This document shows, piece by piece, positions 56,916 through 64,000 of a stretch of DNA of 64,000 nt (positions are counted from its first letter, which is position 1; each line of letters opens with the position of its first letter). Origin of the DNA: Providencia burhodogranariea DSM 19968 (GTDB taxonomy: Bacteria; Pseudomonadota; Gammaproteobacteria; Enterobacterales; Enterobacteriaceae); the NCBI RefSeq assembly GCF_000314855.2, contig NZ_KB233222.1:2101031-2165030 (forward strand). The letters are read 5' to 3'. The position numbers and the translations under genes were made by a program. The notes under the pieces were generated by a model. The model ran no database searches and had not been told where the DNA came from. It saw only the letters and a list, made by a program, of their open reading frames with translations.

Positions 56916-57659
56916 TTATTTAAATTGTATTCTAACGGCTTCGAGATCTTCAGGTGTATCTACTCCTGCACCCGGTGTCTTTTCAGCCACTGCTACATGA
57001 ATTTTCTCACCATACCAAAGCACTCTTAGTTGCTCTAGCATTTCAATTTTTTCTAATGGGCTAGCTTCCCAAGTAATATAACGACGAATAAAACCAGAAC
57101 GGTAAGCATAAATTCCAATATGACGTAAAAAATGATCACCGATAGTTTCTTGGCTTAATGCGAATTTATCTCGATCCCATGGGATAGTTGCCCGAGAGAA
57201 ATAAAGCGCATAGCCTTCATTATCAGTAACCACTTTGACAGCATTTGGATTAAAAGCTTCTTGTGCATCATGAATAGGAACAGCGAGTGTCCCCATCTGA
57301 GCTTTGCTATTTTGAAGGTTACGTGCAACCTGACTGATAATTTCAGGTGGGATCAAGGGCTCATCACCTTGCACATTAACAATGATTTCATCGTCAGAAA
57401 AGCCATAAGTATCAATAACCTCAGCTAGTCTTTCTGTACCTGATTGGTGGTTAGGATCTGTCATACAGGCTTCACCACCTGCTTCAATAACCGCAGCTGC
57501 AACATTTCGATTATCTGTCGCAACAATCACGCGTGAAGCACCTGATTTAAGCGCTTGCTCCATCACTCTAACAACCATGGGTTTACCATGAATATCAGCA
57601 AGAGGTTTACCGGGTAATCGAGTAGAGGCATAACGAGCAGGAATGATAACAGTAAACAT
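56916..57659 (-). CDS. kdsB: CMP-KDO synthetase
   Basis: 247 residues. It activates KDO with CTP to CMP-KDO for inner-core LPS synthesis. Conserved motifs: [22 protein letters not shown] (CTP binding, first twenty or so residues), [23 protein letters not shown] and [18 protein letters not shown] 57659 is five bases after the ycaR stop, with GGGCAG as ribosome site, so ycaR and kdsB are coupled as in E. coli. Confidence 0.97.
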   Translation of the reverse strand: MFTVIIPARYASTRLPGKPLADIHGKPMVVRVMEQALKSGASRVIVATDNRNVAAAVIEAGGEACMTDPNHQSGTERLAEVIDTYGFSDDEIIVNVQGDEPLIPPEIISQVARNLQNSKAQMGTLAVPIHDAQEAFNPNAVKVVTDNEGYALYFSRATIPWDRDKFALSQETIGDHFLRHIGIYAYRSGFIRRYITWEASPLEKIEMLEQLRVLWYGEKIHVAVAEKTPGAGVDTPEDLEAVRIQFK

Positions 57660-57664
57660 AATGA

Positions 57665-57844
57665 TTACTGCCCTTCATCTAATGAGACTTGGCGCGCTTC
57701 ATTTTCTAACAGGACAGGAATACCATCACGGATAGGATAGGCAAGATGGTCAAATTTGCAGATAAGCTCAAGATTATCTTTGTTGTAACTTAACTTACCA
57801 TGGCAGACAGGGCAGGCTATGATTTCAAGTAAACGGTGATCCAT
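57665..57844 (-). CDS. ycaR: Trm112-like zinc-ribbon protein YcaR
   Basis: 59 residues: [40 protein letters not shown] and [19 protein letters not shown]. Belongs to the UPF0434/Trm112 family, with CPVC as half of a zinc site and a lone Cys later (LICK). In E. coli YcaR is required with lpxK/kdsB region genes, and its role is not settled. GGGAG precedes ATG 57844. It is too short for many ORF callers but is conserved and directly upstream of kdsB. Confidence 0.95.
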   Translation of the reverse strand: MDHRLLEIIACPVCHGKLSYNKDNLELICKFDHLAYPIRDGIPVLLENEARQVSLDEGQ

Positions 57845-57987
57845 GTTTTCTCCCGAATGGATTTAACTCACTTCGGGTCAGGATAACACAAGCAGATATC
57901 ACCGTTAACTTTAATCTTTATTGAATAAGATCTCCTGCGAGAGATTGAGAGGATAAAGCAGGAGAAATAGCGCTGTTAATTATTTAA

Positions 57988-58203
57988 TTAATAAGCAATA
58001 ACGTCAGCTGCCGTTATGCCATCAGAATTGCGAGTAACAGAAAACTCGACGTTTTGGCCTTCAGATAATGATTTGATTTTTTTATTTGCCATTGACTTTA
58101 GTGTAACGAATACATCATCACCACCATTTCTCGGTGATATAAATCCATAACCAGCGATTGCATCAAACCATTTAACTTGACCCATATGTAATTGAAAATT
58201 CAT
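57988..58203 (-). CDS. Divergent cold-shock-domain protein
   Basis: 71 residues. AAGGAG seven bases before ATG 58203 supports the start. CspA fold: MGQVKWFDAIAGYGFISPRN (RNP1-like GYGFIS), DDVFVTLKSMANKKIKSLSE (RNP2-like VFVT) and GQNVEFSVTRNSDGITAADV. The usual RNP2 VFVHFSAI is replaced by VFVTLKSM, so the conserved histidine and one aromatic residue for nucleic-acid stacking are missing; this is a CspH-like branch rather than CspA. A leader of more than 100 AT-rich bases precedes it. It stands where E. coli has ycaQ, between ycaR and lpxK. Confidence 0.9.
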   Translation of the reverse strand: MNFQLHMGQVKWFDAIAGYGFISPRNGGDDVFVTLKSMANKKIKSLSEGQNVEFSVTRNSDGITAADVIAY

Positions 58204-58588
58204 ATTAAAACTCCTTTTGTTCTAAGAACAATAATTCTATTTATTATTCTACTATTACTCTTTACACGCGATACCCCATTATAAATTGCCGATTTATTTA
58301 TACGTTTTAAGAGCTAGTAAACTTTACCATTTTGGTGTGCTTTTATTGTAGCACACACATTTTTAACGACCTTTCACATACCGATCATCCACTGTAACTT
58401 AACAGTATTATTTGACATTTAGATGACAAAACTGATGAGTAAACGCGGAAAATACGAGGATATGAAGATTAACTAAATAACTGGTCGTGAATTTAATCTA
58501 GTATAAAACCACTTATCAATGTCTTACATTTACATTCATAATAAATGGATCTATATCACGTTGAAGATATTATTAACATAGTAAACCA
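58204..58588. other. csp leader and lpxK downstream region
   Basis: 385 bases, no gene. GTGTGC(T) at 58335 and (A)GCACAC at 58351 form a six- to seven-base stem that could belong to the csp 5' leader, which in cspA-type genes folds as a thermosensor. No cold-box sequence was confirmed. Confidence 0.4.
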
Positions 58589-59587
58589 TTAGTGGCAAGC
58601 TTTTTTATAAATATCGATTATATTTTCTATTTCGCTTAATATTTTGTTTTCACCTACTTCATCGAAAGAAGCTTGAACTGGAAGATACCACCAATTTGAT
58701 TGAGCGAAAGACTGACATTTTACAGCATCTTTTTCGGTCATTAATAATGGCTCATTATTTGGGGTTAACTCCGTAAGCTGCTGTTGCTGGTAAGGTTGAT
58801 GATCAGAAAAAGAATGGGCTTTTATTAGTTTTAATCCCTTATTTTCTAAGGATAAAAAGAAACGAGGAGGATGACCAATTCCCGCCATAGCAACGACAGC
58901 GCGAAGTTCAATCACCGGAAGCTTATCACCAGTGAGTAAGTTGACCGCAATATCGCCTTCCAGAGCCATAGCGACTTCATTTTGTTGTGGTTGCCCACCA
59001 TTCACAATCAATGCATCAACGCTTTTAAGGCGTCCAGCTCGTTCACGCATCGGGCCTGCGGGTAACCACCAACCATTACCAAACCTGCGCTGACCATCAA
59101 TGACGACTATTTCGTAATCTCTAGCAAGGGCATAATGTTGCAAGCCATCATCAGTAATAATGATATCTAAGCAATATAATTCGAGTAATGCTTTGATTGC
59201 ATCACTTCGTCTAGGTGCGACAGCTACGGGAGCTTTTGTACGGTGATGAATTAAAACAGGTTCATCACCTGCTTGCTTAGTTGCTGTGTTCGATGAAAGT
59301 ACTAACGGGTATTGATCAGCTTTCCCACCATAACCACGAGAAACCACACCAACTCGGAAACCTTTTTGAGTTAAAGCTTCAACCAACCAAATAACAACAG
59401 GGGTCTTGCCATTTCCCCCCGCAGTTAGATTACCAACAACAACAACCGGTACTGGGGCTTTCCAAGAACGTAACAATCCTACTTTATAACTCATACGCCT
59501 AACTACCGTTACCACTCCATAAAGGAATGATAGCGGTAGTAGCAAGAGATAAAGCCATGACCGGCCAGCCCAGACCCTTTCTATCAT
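58589..59587 (-). CDS. lpxK: Tetraacyldisaccharide 4'-kinase
   Basis: 332 residues. Phosphorylates lipid A disaccharide at the 4' position on the inner membrane, the sixth step of the Raetz pathway. N-terminal membrane helix ([20 protein letters not shown]), then Walker A-like [40 protein letters not shown] with the family DDGLQ motif, and [16 protein letters not shown] overlaps the msbA stop by four bases (ATGA), so the flippase and kinase are translationally coupled as in E. coli. Confidence 0.97.
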   Translation of the reverse strand: MIERVWAGRSWLYLLLLPLSFLYGVVTVVRRMSYKVGLLRSWKAPVPVVVVGNLTAGGNGKTPVVIWLVEALTQKGFRVGVVSRGYGGKADQYPLVLSSNTATKQAGDEPVLIHHRTKAPVAVAPRRSDAIKALLELYCLDIIITDDGLQHYALARDYEIVVIDGQRRFGNGWWLPAGPMRERAGRLKSVDALIVNGGQPQQNEVAMALEGDIAVNLLTGDKLPVIELRAVVAMAGIGHPPRFFLSLENKGLKLIKAHSFSDHQPYQQQQLTELTPNNEPLLMTEKDAVKCQSFAQSNWWYLPVQASFDEVGENKILSEIENIIDIYKKACH

Positions 59588-61329
59588 TGGCTAAACTGTA
59601 TTTTATGCAGTTGAGCATAAGCGCCATTTTCAGCTAACAATGCTTTATGGTTTCCTCGCTCAATAATATGGCCATCTTGAACCACCAAAATTTCATCTGC
59701 ATTTTCGATTGTCGATAAACGGTGAGCGATAACTAGAGAGGTTCTATTTTTTTGCAGTTCATCAAGTGCGGCTTGAATTGCGCGTTCAGATTCAGTATCC
59801 AGTGCCGATGTTGCTTCATCAAGAATAAGAATAGGAGCATCACGTAGCAATGCTCGAGCAATTGCAATACGTTGCCGCTGACCGCCAGATAACATTACAC
59901 CATTTTCACCGATAACAGTATCTAAGCCTTTATCAAGCTTAACAATGAAGTCCATGGCATAAGCCATTTCAGCCGCTTTCTCAATTTGTTCGCGGCTATA
60001 ACGACCATCAGTGGCGTAAGCGATATTATTCGCAATGGTATCATTAAATAGATAAACATGTTGCGACACTAAAGCCACTTGGCTGCGTAATGACTCAAGA
60101 GTATATTCCCTGATATCATTACCATCGATCTGAATGCTACCTTCATCGATGTCGTAAAAGCGTGTAATCAGGTTGGCAATAGTCGATTTACCTGAACCCG
60201 AGCGCCCAACTAATGCCACAGATTTTCCAGCAGGTAAATTAAACGAAATATTGTCTAAAGCAGGATGCTCTTTAGTTGCATAAGTAAACGTGACATTTTT
60301 AAACTCCACATCCCCTTTAACCTGAGATAATACTTTTGTACCGTTATCTTTTTCTTGTTCAGTATCTAAAATAGCAAATAATGTCTGACATGCAGCCATA
60401 CCACGTTGAAATTGAGAATTGACGTTTGTGAGTGATTTTAATGGACGCATTAAGGCAAACATAGATGAAAATACAACCGCAATAGTACCTGACGTTAGCT
60501 GATCCCGTATTTCAGGGAAGCTTGCTGCATACAATACAAATGCAAGTGCAAATGATGCAATCAACTGAACAATCGGATCTGATATAGCAGAAGCCGTCGT
60601 CATTTTCATTGATTGACTGCGCATGTGGTTACTGACTTTATTAAAACGCTCAGTTTCAACTTTCTGTCCACCGAAAATTAAAACTTCTTTATGCCCTTTT
60701 AACATCTGTTCAGCACTTGCTGTGACATGCCCCATACCTGTTTGCATATTCTTACTAATTTTACGAAAACGCTTTGAAACGATGCGAATAGTGATGGATA
60801 CGACAGGAGCTATCACAATCAATATAAGGGAGAGTTGCCAGCTATAGTAAAACATCATCGCAAATAAACCGATGATATAAGCGCTTTCTCGAATAATCGT
60901 TATTAATGCGCCAGAAGAAGATGAAGCAACTTGCTCTGAATCATAAGTAATACGTGATAATAGGGTTCCTGTCGATTGTTGATCAAAAAAGCTAACTGGC
61001 ATTCCCATCATATGGCCAAATAACTTACGGCGCATATTCATGACGACCTTACCTGACACCCACGAAACACAATAGGTTGAGACAAAACTAGACGCCCCAC
61101 GGACAATCATCAAACCTAATACTGCAAGAGGGAGCCATTTTAAGACGTCATTATCAGCTTTATCAAACCCTTCATCGAGGAGTGGTTTTAATAAAGATAT
61201 CATGAACGCATCGCCTGCTGCGTTAATGACTAAAGCTATAGCTGCAACTATTAAACCTGTTTTAAAAGGTGCGATAGTAGGCCATAATCGGCTAAACGTT
61301 TGTCGTGTCGAAAGGTCTTTATCATTCAT
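59584..61329 (-). CDS. msbA: Lipid A flippase MsbA
   Basis: 581 residues (E. coli 582). Half-size ABC exporter, functional as a homodimer, that flips core-lipid A across the inner membrane. N-terminal six-helix domain ([20 protein letters not shown] to about 310), then nucleotide-binding domain with Walker [18 protein letters not shown], signature [20 protein letters not shown] and Walker [15 protein letters not shown], plus H-loop [13 protein letters not shown]. It is 35 bases downstream of comEC and overlaps lpxK. Confidence 0.98.
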   Translation of the reverse strand: MNDKDLSTRQTFSRLWPTIAPFKTGLIVAAIALVINAAGDAFMISLLKPLLDEGFDKADNDVLKWLPLAVLGLMIVRGASSFVSTYCVSWVSGKVVMNMRRKLFGHMMGMPVSFFDQQSTGTLLSRITYDSEQVASSSSGALITIIRESAYIIGLFAMMFYYSWQLSLILIVIAPVVSITIRIVSKRFRKISKNMQTGMGHVTASAEQMLKGHKEVLIFGGQKVETERFNKVSNHMRSQSMKMTTASAISDPIVQLIASFALAFVLYAASFPEIRDQLTSGTIAVVFSSMFALMRPLKSLTNVNSQFQRGMAACQTLFAILDTEQEKDNGTKVLSQVKGDVEFKNVTFTYATKEHPALDNISFNLPAGKSVALVGRSGSGKSTIANLITRFYDIDEGSIQIDGNDIREYTLESLRSQVALVSQHVYLFNDTIANNIAYATDGRYSREQIEKAAEMAYAMDFIVKLDKGLDTVIGENGVMLSGGQRQRIAIARALLRDAPILILDEATSALDTESERAIQAALDELQKNRTSLVIAHRLSTIENADEILVVQDGHIIERGNHKALLAENGAYAQLHKIQFSQ

Positions 61330-61364
61330 GCTTTTATTACCAAACTTAATATAGGCGGACTATT

Positions 61365-63446
61365 CTACTCGGGAAATAGCGGATCGCCAAACCAGAGATG
61401 ATACCAACGTGGTTGAATTTCCAATCTGAATCGAGTTAAAGTCAAATTTTTCTTTTTAAACCATATAGTTACCTGACCCGACTCAGCAGTATTAAACCAT
61501 TTGATATTATTTTCTCGGTACCGTAAATGCACTTTATCTGAAGGTATTTTCCAAGCACTGTATCTTGCAGAGGAAACTAATACCATCGTTGGAGCTACAG
61601 TTCTAATGAATAATGATGTCGATGACGTTCTACTCCCATGATGAGGCGCAAAAATAATATCTGAACGCAATTTCTGCTTATACATTGCAGTTATCGCTTT
61701 TTCACTGTGCTCTTCTATATCCCCTGTTAGTAAAACTTTATGGTATCCATCACTTATTTGAATTACGCAAGAATCATCATTATGTGATATTTTTGAAAAT
61801 TGCTCCGGCCAAAGTACCTCAAAATTAAGTATTCCCCATTTCCAGCGCTGGCCTTTATGACAAGGAAGATGCTGATTAGAACCAAAACTACTACGTAAGT
61901 TAATCCACGGATATTGGGTTATTAACAAATCGACACCACCAGTATGATCAAGATGATTGTGACTTAAAATGATTCCGATTGGCGTAATGCTTTTATGTTT
62001 TAAATAAGGAATTATTTGCCTTTGTGCACTACTTCCTTCAGGCCAACGATTACCTGTATCATATAAATAAGCTAAGCCATTCTGTTCAATAACAACCGCA
62101 AGTCCATGCCCAACATCAAGTGTCGTTAACTTCCATCCCTCATTATGCGGTTTATTGGCAAAGCTATCAGAATTTAAATAAAGAGCAATAAAACAGCCGA
62201 GTAATCCGATATACGTTTTATGCCAGCCTAAAGCAATAAATCCACTAATAAGCCAGCAACATACGAAAAACCATAATGAAGTAGTTTGTAATCCAAACCA
62301 AAAATCACTTAAATAAGGTAATGGCGCTATTCCTATTGATAGGATTTTATCAATACATTGGAAGATAATATTTTGAACTTCAGATACTGGAATCAAAAAT
62401 AACAAAAATATAGCAGGAACAACTAGCCAAGATACAATAGGGACTAACCATAAGTTAGCCCAAAAACTCATGAAATTAATCCCTTGAAATAGAATAATTT
62501 GTATAGGTGCAAGTAATACGAGTAAGCCAACCTGCAAATGAAACAGTGGAATTAACTGACTAACTATTTTAGGGTGATAACTAAATGATGGGATAGGATA
62601 TAATGCAAACCAGTAAAGTATTGCTAGTACTGCAAAGCTAGATAACCAAAAGCTATCAGATAAAATAGCTAAAGGATCTGCAACAATGATTAATCCTATA
62701 CTCCAAACTGCCCATTGCCAGGAAAAAAAATGACAACTCTGTTGTTTAATGTATATCCATAGCACCAGCGAAATTAAAGCTCGTGTTGCAGGAATAGCAA
62801 AGCCTGAAACCCAAGCATAGAGAAAAGCAAAAATCAAACCAAATAAAATAGGTGTTTTAGGATAAATAAAATAAGTCGGAAGTAAATATAAACATAGCCG
62901 GGCAAAACAGTATCCGAAAAGATATGACATTCCAATATGCAAACCAGATATTGCAATAAGATGACTCAACCCAGTATTTTTCAACAAAGCTGATGAATCA
63001 ACAGTTAATAACCCTCGCTCTCCAAACATTAGTGCATAAATAACCCCTGAATTATCTAATAAATTTATTTTTTTGATATAATGATTAATAATTTCTTGCC
63101 TTAAAGAACATTTTGAATTAATCACCGTAGATTGTGTATTTTTAAATGTCCCAATTATTCTTTGAGATAGGCTAAATCTCAATTGGTCAAACCCGCCTTC
63201 ATTAAGAGATGCATGAAGTGGCTTCAATGCGCCATTAATATGCCATACCTGTCCAGCACATATAGAGTTTTCGTGTTGATAACGAAGCTGCCATATTGCA
63301 TAAAGTGGAGGAAATACAATAACTTCATCTATTTTATCAATTCTAACTTTAACTCTCATATTTTGTTTTATTAATAAAGGAATACTTATAATCGTAACCT
63401 CTAGTTGTTGTTTACTCTTTGATAAAAAATTAATTTTACCAATCAT
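61365..63446 (-). CDS. comEC: ComEC/Rec2 DNA-uptake channel, main part (5' end out of frame)
   Basis: 693 codons from the first ATG (63446). The frame is open upstream to 63570 without a start codon, encoding a further hydrophobic segment (KFFILIIISFLWGCW) that aligns with E. coli YcaI. Contents: OB-like domain, competence domain with HLIAISGLHIGMSYLFGYCF and FAIPATRALISLVLW, about nine membrane helices, then a metallo-beta-lactamase-like C-terminal domain with LDVGHGLAVVIEQNG, LSHNHLDHTGG and FAPHHGSRTSSTS. ComEC moves single-stranded DNA across the inner membrane. The missing start is encoded in another frame at 63515-63688. As sequenced the gene is split; ATG 63446 may give a shortened protein. 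Confidence 0.85.
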   Translation of the reverse strand: MIGKINFLSKSKQQLEVTIISIPLLIKQNMRVKVRIDKIDEVIVFPPLYAIWQLRYQHENSICAGQVWHINGALKPLHASLNEGGFDQLRFSLSQRIIGTFKNTQSTVINSKCSLRQEIINHYIKKINLLDNSGVIYALMFGERGLLTVDSSALLKNTGLSHLIAISGLHIGMSYLFGYCFARLCLYLLPTYFIYPKTPILFGLIFAFLYAWVSGFAIPATRALISLVLWIYIKQQSCHFFSWQWAVWSIGLIIVADPLAILSDSFWLSSFAVLAILYWFALYPIPSFSYHPKIVSQLIPLFHLQVGLLVLLAPIQIILFQGINFMSFWANLWLVPIVSWLVVPAIFLLFLIPVSEVQNIIFQCIDKILSIGIAPLPYLSDFWFGLQTTSLWFFVCCWLISGFIALGWHKTYIGLLGCFIALYLNSDSFANKPHNEGWKLTTLDVGHGLAVVIEQNGLAYLYDTGNRWPEGSSAQRQIIPYLKHKSITPIGIILSHNHLDHTGGVDLLITQYPWINLRSSFGSNQHLPCHKGQRWKWGILNFEVLWPEQFSKISHNDDSCVIQISDGYHKVLLTGDIEEHSEKAITAMYKQKLRSDIIFAPHHGSRTSSTSLFIRTVAPTMVLVSSARYSAWKIPSDKVHLRYRENNIKWFNTAESGQVTIWFKKKNLTLTRFRLEIQPRWYHLWFGDPLFPE

Positions 63447-63514
63447 ATCATTGCAATGCCAACACCCCCATAAGAATGAAATTATAATAAGTATAAAAAA
63501 CTTAAGATGAGAGT

Positions 63515-63688
63515 TTACTTTAATAAAAATAACAAAAAAAATAAGATTAATAAAATTATTATTGAATTACTTACTTTTGGAATTTCTGGAATAAATAAAA
63601 TTGGTAAGACACCAATAAAACATGCAATTGCAGCCAATGTACAAGAAAGTGAGTTTTCCTTTAAAATAGCTAACGATTTTCTATGCAT
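63515..63688 (-). pseudogene. comEC: comEC 5' fragment in the other frame
   Basis: ATG 63688 (GTAGG nine bases upstream) opens 57 codons: MHRKSLAILKENSLSCTLAA, IACFIGVLPILFIPEIPKVS and NSIIILLILFFLLFLLK. Two membrane segments match the start of E. coli ComEC. The frame stops at TAA 63517-63515. At the eight-T run (63534-63541) adding one T, or losing two, would join it to the main comEC frame, giving about 774 residues (E. coli 754). This may be a true frameshift, a slippery tract or a read error. Confidence 0.75.
63534..63541 (-). repeat. Poly-T(8) tract at the comEC frame break
   Basis: Eight A on the plus strand (T on the coding strand), just where the 5' and main comEC frames cross. Such tracts are prone to replication slippage, to RNA polymerase slippage and to sequencing error. 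Confidence 0.85.
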
Positions 63689-63734
63689 TATTGTTTACCT
63701 ACTGAAATATAACTATGTCATTGACTATATATAA

Positions 63735-63920
63735 ACCTTCTAGTATTGAAATTTATTAGCATTATCTATGCGAGTACTCAAAAAAAATTCATGTAATTTA
63801 GAGAGTATTTTACATTTTTTTAGGCGTGGATTCGCAAATATATTATTTTTCAAATAACCACTATTTAAGAAAAATAGATTTGTTTATATATTTAAAGGAG
63901 GAGATATATAATTTTATTAG
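63735..63920. other. Region upstream of comEC
   Basis: AT-rich and without a gene. ihfB, which precedes comEC in E. coli, is not seen. A strong ribosome-site-like AAAGGAGGAG (63894-63903) on the plus strand has no ATG, GTG or TTG at proper distance before the microsatellite begins. Confidence 0.4.

Positions 63921-64000
<80 letters not shown>

Noticed and set aside
63507..63734. A 75-codon plus-strand frame upstream of comEC
   Set aside because: It is antisense to the comEC 5' fragment, which encodes family-like membrane segments.

Overview
The window is an AT-rich piece of an enterobacterial chromosome. Protein sequences and gene order point to Morganellaceae, most likely Providencia: an E. 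coli-like backbone, a fimbrial operon with an MrpJ-type regulator, and intergenic repeats of the kind seen in Providencia, Proteus and Photorhabdus. The genus is an inference; no 16S gene is present. The backbone follows the E. coli order around 21-22 min: serT/tusE-yccX-hspQ-yccU-mgsA-helD-yccS-sxy-sulA-ompA-matP-lonB-fabA-rmf-pqiCBA-uup-rlmKL-ycbX-zapC-pyrD-pepN-pncB-asnS-ompF-aspC-gloC-ycbK-ldtD-mukBEF-cmoM-elyC-kdsB-ycaR-lpxK-msbA-comEC. E. coli yccT, yccF and ycaQ are missing. aphA and a divergent cold-shock gene sit in the order as extras.

Layout. 1-3600: a minus-strand chaperone-usher fimbrial operon (regulator, major pilin, chaperone, three more subunits, the last running off the window; no usher visible). 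3600-6680: accessory DNA with a glutathione transferase, two unrecognised small genes, a 25-codon ORF and several palindromes, ending at tRNA-Ser(TGA). 6690-20900: backbone of sulfur relay, methylglyoxal synthase, helicase IV, competence regulator, SOS division inhibitor, OmpA, MatP, LonB, FabA and ribosome hibernation factor. 21196-28740: the pqiABC envelope operon, uup and rlmKL. 28839-41217: ycbX, zapC, pyrD, pepN, pncB, asnS and an OmpF/C porin, with repeat-rich spacers. 41593-58203: aspC, L,D-transpeptidase, acid phosphatase, the MukFEB condensin operon, elyC, kdsB and csp. 58589-63688: lpxK-msbA-comEC. The window ends in simple-sequence DNA.

How genes work together. cmoM-mukF-mukE-mukB is one translationally coupled operon for chromosome condensation, and MatP organises the Ter domain. 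msbA-lpxK and ycaR-kdsB supply LPS precursors and export. pqiA-pqiB-pqiC form an envelope lipid-transport system. fabA keeps the FadR and FabR operators known from E. coli, and sulA keeps a LexA box.

Items worth a second look: a nine-G tract inside the signal peptide of a fimbrial subunit (phase-variation candidate); comEC split in two frames at an eight-T tract; a 58-codon GhoT/OrtT-like membrane toxin between matP and lonB; a perfect 20-bp inverted repeat in front of a 55-residue HTH protein; a 15-bp palindrome shared by two accessory promoters; MITE-like repeats around pyrD-pepN-pncB; a structured repeat in two copies; and a (TTGG)n(GT)n microsatellite at the right edge.
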